Shown here: positions 25,464 through 33,033 of the stretch, piece by piece
How positions within the stretch are numbered: position 1 is the stretch's first letter
How the letters are laid out: the number at the start of each line of letters is the position of its first letter
Assembly (NCBI GenBank): GCA_963756895.1
Contig: CAVWPI010000010.1
Coordinates: 1 to 64,000 of the forward strand
DNA: 64,000 bases
Reading direction: 5' to 3'
Origin: DASUAS01 sp963756895
GTDB taxonomy: Bacteria > Actinomycetota > Acidimicrobiia > IMCC26256 > DASPTH01
Notes under the pieces: model-generated
What the model saw: only the letters and a program-made list of their open reading frames with translations
What the model was told of the DNA's origin: nothing
Databases searched by the model: none
Position numbers and translations under genes: made by a program

Positions 25464-27665
25464 TCAGGCGCCCGAGACCGAAGCCGGCTCCTCGGCCGTG
25501 AGCCGCGCCAGCTCCTCGTCGACGTCGGGTCCGGCCTCGACGTGGAGGCGCGGGATGATGCGATCGAGCCACCGCGGGAACCACCAGTTCCGGTCGCCCA
25601 GGAGCTCCATGGTCGCCGGCACCAACACCATGCGCACGACGGTGGCGTCCACCAGGATCGCGGTCGCCAAGCCGAGGCCGAACAGCTTCACGGTGGTGGC
25701 GTCGCCGAGGATGAAGCTGCCGAACACGCAGACCATGATCAGCGCGGCCGCGGTGATGACCCTGGCGGTCGACGCCAGGCCGTCGGCCACCGCGACGGCG
25801 TTGTCGCCGGTGCGGTCGTACTCCTCGCGGATGCGAGAGAGCAGGAAGACCTCGTAGTCCATGGAGAGCCCGAAGAGGATGGCGAACATCATCATCGGGA
25901 TGAAGGGCGCGATGGGCCCGGTCTGCTCGACGCCGAGGATGCCGTTCCCCCATCCCCACTCGAACACCGCGACGACCACGCCGTACGCGGCGCCGATCGA
26001 CAGCAGGTTCATGATCACGGCCTTCAGCGGGACCAGGAGGCTGCGGAACACGGCCATCAGCAGGAGGAAGCTGAGCACGAGCACCGCGCCGATGAAGATC
26101 GGCAGGCGCGCCGCCAGTCGTTCCGACACGTCGATGCTCGACGCGGTGAGGCCGCCCACGTGCACCTGCACGTCGGAACCACGCAGCGCGGCGGGGATGA
26201 CGTCGTCGCGCAGGGTGGCGACGAGGTCGGTGGTGGCGACCGACTGCGGCGAGCTCTTCGGGATCACGCGGATGACCGCCGCATCACCCGACGGGCTGAG
26301 GGTCGGTCCGACGACGGCGGCGACGTCGGGCGTCTGCTGCAGGCGCGTGGCCAAGCCTTCGAGAGTTGAGGCCGTGTCGGCCCCCTTCGGGAACTCGGCC
26401 GCCAACGCCAGCGGGCCGTTGAAGCCGGCGCCGAAGCCCTCGGCCACGAGGTCGTAGGCCTGGCGCGACGTGTCGGCCTTCGGGTTGCCACCCGCGTCGG
26501 GGAACGCGAGGCGCATCGACAGCAACGGGATCGCGAGCAGCAGCAGGAACGCGAGGCCCGCGATGGCGGCGGGCCACGGACGACGTTGCACCACGCGGCT
26601 CCACCGGTACCACATCGTCTGCTCGATCGGCTTCGGCTCCTTGCGGCGGCGCACCGAGAAGCGGTCGATGGTCCGCCCGGCGAACCCGAGCAATGCGGGG
26701 AGCAGGGTGATCGACGCCAGCATCACGACGGCGACCGTCACCGACGTGCCGACCGCCATGCCGTTCACGAAGTCGACGCCCATCAGGAACAGACCGAGCA
26801 GCGAGATCACCACGGTGGTGCCGGCGAACACCACCGCCCGACCCGCGGTGTCGATGGCGCGGACGACGGCGTGCTCGGGCCGGAGCCCTTCGTCGAGACC
26901 CTGGCGGTACCGGGTGACGATGAACAACGCGTAGTCGATGCCGACGCCGATGCCGATCATCGACGCCAGCTGGGTGGCGAAGTCGGGCGTCGCGATCGTG
27001 TGGCTCAGCAGCTGCACGAGGCCGAGCCCGATGCCGATGCCGAACAGCGCGACCAGGATCGGGAGCCCCATCGCGAGCAGCGAACCGAACGCCACCAGCA
27101 GGATGACGATGGCGGCGAGGATGCCGATGAGCTCGGCCGGTCCGATGCCGCCCTGCTCCTGGAACATGCGCCCGCCGAGCGCGATCCTGACGCCGCCGCC
27201 CGCGGCGTCGCTCTTCAGCTCACGGATGTGTTCGATGGTGGCGTCGGGGATCTTCGAGGCCACGCGGTCGAACTGCACGGTGGCGTAGGCGATGTCGCCG
27301 CTCCGGGCGACCTGGCTGCCACCGTCGGCCGAGTAGGGACTCTCCACGGCGGTGACCCCGGGAACCTCGGCGACGTCGGCGAAGAGCTGCTCCATCCGGG
27401 CCTGCACCGCCGCGTCCTGCACGCCGCCGCCCTCCGACCCGGTGTGGGCGAAGACGATCTGGCCCTCGTCGCCGGCCCGGGCCGGGAACCGGGTCTCGAG
27501 GAGTGCCGAGGCCCGGGACGACTCGGTGTCGGTCAGGGAGAACCCCTGGGAGAACGATGCGCCGACGTCGGAACCGATCACGCTGACCGCGACCAGGGCG
27601 ACGATCCACAGCACCACGACGCTCCGGCGTCGCCGGTAGCACCAGGCGGCGAGTCGTTGCAGCAT
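25464..27665 (-). CDS. MMPL/RND family transporter
   Basis: The 733-aa protein begins MLQRLAAWCYRRRRSVVVLWIVALVAVSVIG, one membrane helix before a large extracytoplasmic loop. Two MMPL modules follow, each with about five further helices: GIGVGIDYALFIVTRYRQGLDEG in the first and LFGLSMDYEVFLLSRIREEYDRTG in the second, which hold the Asp-Tyr pair used for proton coupling. Such proteins export lipids or drugs in actinobacteria. ATG 27665 was chosen because GGGAGGAACGGC precedes it; an in-frame start at 27695 would overlap the operator region. A divergent MarR gene and palindrome suggest repression by that regulator. Confidence 0.92.
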   Translation of the reverse strand: MLQRLAAWCYRRRRSVVVLWIVALVAVSVIGSDVGASFSQGFSLTDTESSRASALLETRFPARAGDEGQIVFAHTGSEGGGVQDAAVQARMEQLFADVAEVPGVTAVESPYSADGGSQVARSGDIAYATVQFDRVASKIPDATIEHIRELKSDAAGGGVRIALGGRMFQEQGGIGPAELIGILAAIVILLVAFGSLLAMGLPILVALFGIGIGLGLVQLLSHTIATPDFATQLASMIGIGVGIDYALFIVTRYRQGLDEGLRPEHAVVRAIDTAGRAVVFAGTTVVISLLGLFLMGVDFVNGMAVGTSVTVAVVMLASITLLPALLGFAGRTIDRFSVRRRKEPKPIEQTMWYRWSRVVQRRPWPAAIAGLAFLLLLAIPLLSMRLAFPDAGGNPKADTSRQAYDLVAEGFGAGFNGPLALAAEFPKGADTASTLEGLATRLQQTPDVAAVVGPTLSPSGDAAVIRVIPKSSPQSVATTDLVATLRDDVIPAALRGSDVQVHVGGLTASSIDVSERLAARLPIFIGAVLVLSFLLLMAVFRSLLVPLKAVIMNLLSIGAAYGVVVAVFEWGWGNGILGVEQTGPIAPFIPMMMFAILFGLSMDYEVFLLSRIREEYDRTGDNAVAVADGLASTARVITAAALIMVCVFGSFILGDATTVKLFGLGLATAILVDATVVRMVLVPATMELLGDRNWWFPRWLDRIIPRLHVEAGPDVDEELARLTAEEPASVSGA

Positions 27666-27710
27666 GCCGTTCCTCCCTCGACCGTCTCTGAGCACCTACA
27701 ATAAACGTGA

Positions 27711-27731
27711 GCAAGCCAATCATTGGTTTGC
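27711..27731. promoter_or_regulatory. palindromic operator between MMPL and MarR genes
   Basis: Arms GCAAGCCAAT and ATTGGTTTGC flank a single central C and match in 9 of 10 positions as an inverted repeat. A further half-like CCAACCATTG follows on the right. The 21-bp dyad lies midway in the 96-bp divergent region, the usual place for a MarR-type self-regulatory site. Confidence 0.7.
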
Positions 27732-27761
27732 CCAACCATTGACCGTAGCACAGGAGTCGAC

Positions 27762-28213
27762 GTGGCCCGAAGCGGGGGGACGAAGTCGAGAGCGAGGCGA
27801 TCTCGCGCGACGTGCTGCGCCACCTCATGGGCGTCATGCACGCCATGAAGGACCACGTCGCCACCCTGGCCGCGACCCTCGATCTCACGCCGTCCCAGCT
27901 CGCCGCGCTCAGCCACCTCGACGTCCCGCGCTCGCAGCGCGAACTCGCAGAATCGCTGCACTTCGACGCCTCCAACATCACCGACATCGTCGATCGGCTC
28001 GAGGCGCGAGGCCTGGTCGTGCGCACCGTCGACCCCGATGACCGTCGCATCCGTCGGATCGTGCGCACCCCCGAGGGAGAGGTGCTCCGCCGCCGCGCCC
28101 TCGACGAGGCGCTGGCCACCGCGCCGACGGTCGCGCCGCTCAGCGCGAGCGAGCAGCGCACGCTCTGCGAACTGCTCGGGAAGATCGCCGAACCGGTCGA
28201 GCTCCCCTTCTGA
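27762..28213 (+). CDS. MarR family transcriptional regulator (likely one-base deletion in a G run)
   Basis: The clear part reads VLRHLMGVMHAMKDHVATLA, then the winged helix SQRELAESLHFDASNITDIVDRLEARGLVVRT with the wing DPDDRRIRRIVRT. From GTG 27762 (CAGGAG upstream) the frame runs MARSGG and then leaves this frame at the six-G run 27774-27779. One more G would give MARSGGDEVESEAISRDV joined to the rest, a 150-aa protein of normal MarR length. Without correction, translation would have to start at GTG 27812 (133 aa). It diverges from the MMPL gene. Confidence 0.82.
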
Positions 28214-28220
28214 CGCGTGC

Positions 28221-28856
28221 CTACGACCAGAGACTGGTGAGCTCGTCGGTGGTCGTGATCTTGGCGACCAGCGACAACGTGTTCTTGATGATCACGTCGG
28301 TGTAGTCCACCGGATAGCCGGTGATCGCGTCGCGCGGGATCACCACGTTGAACCCGAAGTTGACGCAGTCGAGCGTGGCGTTCGGGATCGCGACGTTGGT
28401 CGACACGCCCGCGATCACCACGGTCTTCGCGCCGAGGTTGCGGAGCAGGGTGGGTACGTCGGTGCCGTTCACCGGCGACAGGCCGCCGATGCGGATGGAG
28501 TACACGTCGCTGTCGGCGGTCTCGATGCCGTCCATCAGCTCGGTGCCGGGACCGCCGGGGATCATCGGGTTGGGCGACGCATCAGCACCGTCGCCCTTGG
28601 ATCGCGTGCCCTGGAAGAGCGGCGCGTTGGTGCTGGCGCCACGACGATCGGCGCGGGTCGCCGCGATGCAGTGCAGCACGCCGCACCCGGCGGCCCGCCC
28701 GGTCGTGACCAGCCGGTTCACGTTCTCGACCAGACCGATGGTCGTGGCCGACTCGGCCAGCGCGGGCAGGAGGCTGAGGTCGCCGATGACGCCCCTCTGG
28801 CACTCCTGCGTGAGGACGACGGTCGATTCGGGCACCACGAGGTCGGCCAGCTGCAT
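28221..28856 (-). CDS. isochorismatase-fold protein lacking the catalytic triad
   Basis: The 211-aa protein has the cysteine-hydrolase fold: strand VVLTQECQRGVIG at the N-terminus, KTVVIAGVSTNVAIPNATLDCVNFGFNVVIPRDAITG at the position of the active site. Active members have Asp, Lys and Cys. Here the Cys position is Ala156 in GVSTNVAIPN, the N-terminal Asp position is Gln/Glu, and no Lys is evident in the GGLSPVNGTD segment. It may bind a ligand without hydrolysing it, or use other residues. TACGGT lies 6 nt before the ATG. It converges on MarR with a 7-bp gap. Confidence 0.82.
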   Translation of the reverse strand: MQLADLVVPESTVVLTQECQRGVIGDLSLLPALAESATTIGLVENVNRLVTTGRAAGCGVLHCIAATRADRRGASTNAPLFQGTRSKGDGADASPNPMIPGGPGTELMDGIETADSDVYSIRIGGLSPVNGTDVPTLLRNLGAKTVVIAGVSTNVAIPNATLDCVNFGFNVVIPRDAITGYPVDYTDVIIKNTLSLVAKITTTDELTSLWS

Positions 28857-28886
28857 GGCCGCACCGTATCTCGGATGGAGGAGGCC

Positions 28887-29141
28887 CTACAGCTCGAGCA
28901 GCGCCTGCTGGACGGGCGTGTCGGCGTCGTCGGCGGGGTGCTCCACCACCGCGATGACCCGGGCCTGCATGAACCGGGCCGTCCGCACCACCTCGCCCGT
29001 GCGGGTCACCTCCGTGACCTCGACGACACCGCGGCCGGTCGTGGTCTCGACCCGGCGTCCGGCGCGCGTCGCCACGACGTCGTAGGTACGGGTCTCTCCC
29101 CCGCCGAGCTCCACCACGACTTCGACTCGATCACCCTTCAC
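28887..29141 (-). CDS. small protein of unknown function
   Basis: The 84-aa protein is dominated by Val, Thr, Glu and Arg in alternating strands (VEVVVELGGG, TYDVVATRAG, GVVEVTEVTRTGEVVRTARF), so it is probably an all-beta fold. The start GTG at 29139-29141 overlaps the end of the TerC gene by 11 bp, implying translational coupling; a longer form from 29177 is possible. It has no signal peptide or known motif. It is the second gene of the riboswitch-controlled transcript. Confidence 0.62.
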   Translation of the reverse strand: MKGDRVEVVVELGGGETRTYDVVATRAGRRVETTTGRGVVEVTEVTRTGEVVRTARFMQARVIAVVEHPADDADTPVQQALLEL

Positions 29142-30108
29142 GGGTGACAGCTTGACCCAACTCGCCGTCGGCCGCACGCGCCGCCTCGCGGGCCTCCTCC
29201 CGGCGCGTCTTCACGATGCTCGCGCCGATCGCTCCGGCCACGATCGCCACGATCACACCCAGGGACGCCACCGTCGGGAAGTGCCACCAGTGGGACACGA
29301 TCATCTTGATCCCGACGAACACGAGGATCGCTCCCAACGCGTGCGCGAGGTAGTGGAAGCGCTCGCGAGCGTCGCCGAGCAGGAAGTACATGGCCCGCAG
29401 ACCGAGGATGGCGAATGCGTTCGACGCGAACACGATGAAGGGGTCGCGCGACACGGCGAGGATCGCGGGCACGCTGTCGACCGCGAATACCACGTCGGTG
29501 ACCTCGACCACGACCAGCGCCGCGAGCAACGGCGTCGCCACCCACTTCGCCACCTGGCCGGGCCCCGGTGACTCCTTCACCACGAAGTGCTGATCGGCGA
29601 GCTCGGAACGCACGGGGAGGAAGCGACCGAGCAACTTCACCGCGCGGTCGTGGCCGTGCTGGCCCTCGTTCTCCTTGTGCCGCAGCACCTTGAACCCCGA
29701 GAACAGCAACACGACGCCGAACACGAGGAGCATCCACCAGAACTCTTCGATGAGCGCGGTGCCGGCGAAGATGAAGACGGCGCGCATGACCAGCGCGCCG
29801 AAGATGCCCCAGAACAGCACGCGGTGCTGGTAGCGGGCCGGGATGGCGAAGCTGGAGAAGATCACCGCCCAGACGAACACGTTGTCGATGCTGAGCGACT
29901 TCTCGATCACGTACCCGCTCAGGTACTCGGAGAAGGAGTCGCCGCCCTTCCACACGAGGATCACGACGGCGAACCCGAGTCCGCAGGCGACCCACGCCGC
30001 CGACTCGATCAGCGCGCGCTTGGCGGTGGGTTCGTGGTTGCCACGGTGGATCAGCAGGTCGACCGTGAGCAGGGCCACGATCACTGCGATGAGGATGACC
30101 CACTCCAT
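29131..30108 (-). CDS. TerC-family integral membrane protein (probable Mn2+ exporter)
   Basis: The 325-aa protein has about seven to nine membrane helices. It carries the TerC signature acids in EKSLSIDNVFVWAVIFSSF and in VVVEVTDVVFAVDSVPAILAVS. TerC proteins move manganese or other divalent metals out of the cytosol or to exported enzymes. ATG 30106-30108 was chosen since an ATT 21 nt upstream is the only alternative and gives no better ribosome site. The gene is preceded by a yybP-ykoY riboswitch, which fits manganese-induced expression. Confidence 0.9.
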   Translation of the reverse strand: MEWVILIAVIVALLTVDLLIHRGNHEPTAKRALIESAAWVACGLGFAVVILVWKGGDSFSEYLSGYVIEKSLSIDNVFVWAVIFSSFAIPARYQHRVLFWGIFGALVMRAVFIFAGTALIEEFWWMLLVFGVVLLFSGFKVLRHKENEGQHGHDRAVKLLGRFLPVRSELADQHFVVKESPGPGQVAKWVATPLLAALVVVEVTDVVFAVDSVPAILAVSRDPFIVFASNAFAILGLRAMYFLLGDARERFHYLAHALGAILVFVGIKMIVSHWWHFPTVASLGVIVAIVAGAIGASIVKTRREEAREAARAADGELGQAVTREG

Positions 30109-30141
30109 GAGGATTCCCTTCGAAACCAATGATTGTCGGTT

Positions 30142-30265
30142 CCGAAGGTCTCTCCCACCGCTCCCTCACGAGGGCCCTCACGAGGGTGCGGCACGGGCGC
30201 CGGGCCGGCTCCGGAGAGACGACCGTGATGACGACGATCCGTCGGGGGGATACTCCCCTTCTTGG
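30142..30265 (-). ncRNA. yybP-ykoY manganese riboswitch
   Basis: On the minus strand the leader contains GAAGGGGAGTA (30261-30251), then GTCGTCATCACGG, and ends with GGGAGAGACCTTC (30156-30144). These match the conserved parts of the yybP-ykoY aptamer: the 5' AAGGGGAGTA, the GUCGUCA segment and the 3' GAGACCUUC. The GAAGG and CCTTC ends pair as P1. Such aptamers bind Mn2+ and switch on export genes; here the next gene is TerC, a classic target. A TAACAT -10 box lies just before the 5' end. Confidence 0.88.
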
Positions 30266-30275
30266 TGTTCGTCCC

Positions 30276-30281
30276 ATGTTA
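30276..30281 (-). promoter_or_regulatory. -10 box (TAACAT) for the TerC riboswitch transcript
   Basis: On the minus strand TAACAT ends at 30276, which would place the transcript start near 30269, a few bases before the aptamer. No strong -35 hexamer is visible. Confidence 0.45.
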
Positions 30282-30608
30282 CAGGAGGTCGTCGGTCCGG
30301 ACCTCCGCCGCGTGACACCTCGCCGCGACCGCCTGCTCCCGCTCGACGCTCGCGTCCTGGATGCCGGTGCGAGGCTCGTCACTCGGGAGCGACCGCACTT
30401 CTTCGGGCTCGACGGTGGCGCGGCTGCTCGACCGGGAACGCAGCACCGTGTACAAGTCCCTGCACCGACTCGTCGACCTCGGGCTCCTGACCGACGAGTG
30501 GGACGGAGGGCGCCGCCACTACCAGCTGACCGACTTCGGGCAGCGGTCGGTCGTCCGTGCGCTCCTCGGCGCTCGGGTCTTCGGGCGCACCGACGATCGG
30601 TTGCGTAG
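30276..30608 (+). pseudogene. winged-helix regulator remnant, frame-broken
   Basis: A winged-helix core is clear in one frame: STVARLLDRERSTVYKSLHRLVDLGLL, then GRRHYQLTDFGQRSVVRALLGA. This resembles PadR/MarR-like DNA-binding domains. The matching N-terminal part (VLDAGARLVTRERPHFFG) is in the frame one base earlier, so an extra base near 30404-30410 is needed to join them. The core frame has no stop before the cupin gene; TAG at 30606-30608 is in the first frame, which would require a second, compensating shift. The start is uncertain (ATG 30276 or GTG 30312). It lies divergent to the TerC riboswitch and could be a metal-responsive regulator. Confidence 0.5.
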
Positions 30609-30618
30609 GGTCCGAGCC

Positions 30619-31614
30619 ATGACGACGAGCGAGTCCTCGAGCGAGTTCACGGCGCGCCGGGTGGTCACCGGGCACGACGCCGAGGGACGGGCGGTGATCG
30701 TCTCCGACGGTGAGCCCGCCGGCACGATCCGCGCCAACGGCTTCGGCGTGGCCACCTGGTTGTGGCTCGAGGGTCCGGCCACGACAGTGGACGACGGCGG
30801 CGACGAGCCCGAGGGCGCCATTCGCCTCGAGCCGCCGGCGGGCGGGTGCTCGGTGCGCATCATCCGCTTCCCCGGCGCCCGCGAGGGTGGCGGCGACTGG
30901 ATCCGGGTGGAGGGCGACGACCCCGACGAGCCCGGGATGCACGCCACCGACACCCTCGACTTCATGGTGGTCGTCGAGGGCCGCATCGTGCTCGGGCTCG
31001 ACGACGGTGAGCACGAGCTCGGCCCCGGCGACGTGGTGATCCAGCGCGGCAACCGCCACCGCTGGCGAGTGGTGGGCGACGAGCCCTGCACCTACGTGGT
31101 GTGCATGCTGCGACCCGATCCCGCCGCGCCACCTCCGTGCGAGCCGCAGGTGACGGCGACCGGCATCGAAGGCAACGGTCCGCGTCGACTGGTCGCCGCG
31201 ACCGACGCCGACGGTCGCTCGTACGTACTCACCGACGGCACGCCGCCCGCCGCCCTCGACGCCGGCGACACGCGGTTGGTCGAGTTGTGGCAGACGGGTG
31301 GCGCGCTCGCCGCGGCCGAGCAGGGCGGCGACCCCGAGGGCGGGTGGGAGCTCGAACCGCGCGGCGCCGGGATCTGCTTCCGGACGGTGCGGCTCCCGGC
31401 CGGCAACGACTCCGGCGAGGCGGGGTGGCACACCACGGCGACCATCGACGTCGACATCGTGCTGTCCGGACGTCTCGAGCTGTCCCTTCCCGACACTTCG
31501 CCGGTCGTGCTCGGCCCCGGCGAGGCCGTCGTGCAGCGCGGGACCCACCACAAGTGGCGGCCGGTGGGCGACGAACCGGTCGAGTGGGTCGCGTTGATGC
31601 TGGCCGTAGGCTGA
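30619..31614 (+). CDS. tandem cupin protein
   Basis: The 331-aa protein has two similar halves. Each opens with a VTGHDAEGRAVIVSDGEPAG-like segment (second copy LVAATDADGRSYVLTDGTPPA) and ends in a cupin barrel: LGPGDVVIQRGNRHRWRVVGDEP in the first and LGPGEAVVQRGTHHKWRPVGDEP in the second. Few of the canonical metal-binding His remain, so catalysis is doubtful. ATG 30619 was chosen because TAGGGT (30606-30611) lies 7 nt upstream, although the same frame is open leftward into the winged-helix remnant. Confidence 0.83.
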   Translation: MTTSESSSEFTARRVVTGHDAEGRAVIVSDGEPAGTIRANGFGVATWLWLEGPATTVDDGGDEPEGAIRLEPPAGGCSVRIIRFPGAREGGGDWIRVEGDDPDEPGMHATDTLDFMVVVEGRIVLGLDDGEHELGPGDVVIQRGNRHRWRVVGDEPCTYVVCMLRPDPAAPPPCEPQVTATGIEGNGPRRLVAATDADGRSYVLTDGTPPAALDAGDTRLVELWQTGGALAAAEQGGDPEGGWELEPRGAGICFRTVRLPAGNDSGEAGWHTTATIDVDIVLSGRLELSLPDTSPVVLGPGEAVVQRGTHHKWRPVGDEPVEWVALMLAVG

Positions 31615-31620
31615 CCCGCC

Positions 31621-32374
31621 ATGTTGCTGCACCGAAGACAGCGAACGCGTCCGGCTCCTCACGTTCAACCGGCCCGACCGCGCCAACGCGTTCAACGAGG
31701 AGCTGTACCACGCGGCGGCCGACCGCGCTGCGCGCCGCCGCGATCGACGACGACGTCGCGGTGGTCGTGTTCACCGGCGCAGGCAAGGCGTTCTGTGCGG
31801 GCACCGACCTGCTGGAGATGGCGGCCGACCGTCGACGCCGGCGTCGACGGCACTGCGACCTCGCGCGACGGGTTCCCCGCGTTCGTCGACGTGCTGCAGG
31901 AGTTCCCCAAGCCGTTGCTGGCAGCGGTGAACGGCGCCGCCGTCGGCCTCGGCTTCACCATGCTCGCCCACTGCGACATCGTGTTCGTGTCCGACCGCGC
32001 GCGACTGCTCGCTCCGTTCACCAACATGGGCGTCGCGCCCGAAGCCGCCAGCAGCTACCTGCTTCCGCGACGCATGGGTCGGCAGCGGGCGTCGGTGTCA
32101 CTGTTCACGTCCGACTGGATCTCGGCCGAGGACGCGGTCGCCACCGGCCTCGCGGTGCAGCAGTGCCGTCCTGAAGTCGCTCGTCGACGAGACGGTGGAG
32201 CTGGCGACGCGCATCGCGTCGAAGTCGCTGCCGTCGCTGATGGCGACCAAGCGCCTGCTGCTCGACGCCGAGCGTGAAGGCATCGCCCGCGCCCGCACGC
32301 TCGAGAACGCCGCGTTCGCAGAGCTGCTCGCGCTCCCGAACGCGAAGGACGGCGTGCTCGGTCAGCTCGACTGA
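31621..32374 (+). pseudogene. enoyl-CoA hydratase family gene with four +1 frameshifts
   Basis: Crotonase pieces occur in order in alternating frames: VRLLTFNRPDRANAFNEELY, then AVVVFTGAGKAFCAGTDLLEM, then LLAAVNGAAVGLGFTMLAHCDIVFV through FTSDWISAEDAVATGLAV, then SLVDETVELATRIASKSLPS to the end LGQLD. Removing one base near 31633, 31723, 31829 and 32168 restores about 250 codons, a normal length. Both oxyanion-hole motifs survive. TAGGCT lies 8 nt before ATG 31621. All four lesions are insertions, and neighbouring genes show the same, so assembly error is likely; true decay is possible. Confidence 0.75.
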
Positions 32375-32650
32375 TGAGTGCGGGCTACCGGTGGAGCGTG
32401 TTCCCGGCGTGAGCGGTTGATCGCGCGGTAGATCAGCAGCGCGATCACCGCGCCGATGATGGAGCCGATGATGCCCGGACGCCTGGATGGCGCCTTCATC
32501 GAGGTCCTTGCCGAAGAGCACGTAGCCGAGGAAGCCGCCGATGAACGAGCCGACGATCCCGAGCAGGACCGTCGCCCAGAAGCCCATCGGATCGCGTCCG
32601 GGGACGAGCAGCCGCGCCAGGAACCCGGCGATGATGCCGATGACCAACAT
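32362..32650 (-). CDS. GlsB/YeaQ/YmgE-family small membrane protein (one +1 frameshift)
   Basis: The protein begins MLVIGIIAGFLARLLVPGRD and continues WATVLLGIVGSFIGGFLGYVLFG, two helices joined by a PGRDPMGF loop as in YmgE/transglycosylase-associated proteins. After GAIQAS the third helix, GSIIGAVIALLIYRAI, lies one frame over. Deleting one base near 32473-32480 yields a 95-aa protein of the usual size. The family is stress-associated with no known activity. It converges on the crotonase remnant with a 13-bp overlap. Confidence 0.78.
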
Positions 32651-32752
32651 GCGAGATGAGGAATCCGATCATGCCGCAGGGCGTGCCCGCGGGCGAGCCG
32701 CGAAACTGCGGCACGGTTGAACGAGCGCCGCGTTCCGGGCACAACCTGGCAC

Positions 32753-33033
32753 ATGCCGAACCCCAAGCAGCTGGCATGGCAGGGCGTCGCCATCGCATCG
32801 GGCACGCTCGCCGCGGCGGCGGTCCGCCGGGCCGCCGTCACCACGTGGCGCACCACCAAGCACGAGGACCCGCCGGAGAACCCGGTGGCGCGCGACGTGA
32901 GCTGGCCCGACGCGCTCGATGTGGGCGATCGCGGTCGCCATCGGCGCCGCGGTCGGCGCGCGTCGTCGCGCAACGCGGTGCCGCGGCGGCGTGGGAGCGC
33001 GCCACCGGCGATCCGCCGCCGATCGAGACCTAG
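32753..33033 (+). CDS. DUF4235 protein (two +1 frameshifts)
   Basis: The first part reads MPNPKQLAWQGVAIASGTLA, continuing to VTTWRTTKHEDPPENPVARDVSW. The second part, MWAIAVAIGAAVG, is one frame over, and the third, VVAQRGAAAAWERATGDPPP, is one frame further. Removing one base near 32916-32920 and one near 32956-32961 gives a 92-aa protein. The WR-TT-EDPPENP core and the AxxxGxxxGRxxAxRxAxxAW tail are typical of actinobacterial DUF4235, a small membrane-associated family. Its TAG overlaps the convergent ligase TAG (CTAG). Confidence 0.75.

Noticed and set aside
29130..30382. Alternative minus-strand 414-aa frame over TerC
   Set aside because: It is Arg-rich, lacks hydrophobic segments and crosses the riboswitch. 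TerC motifs are in the other frame.
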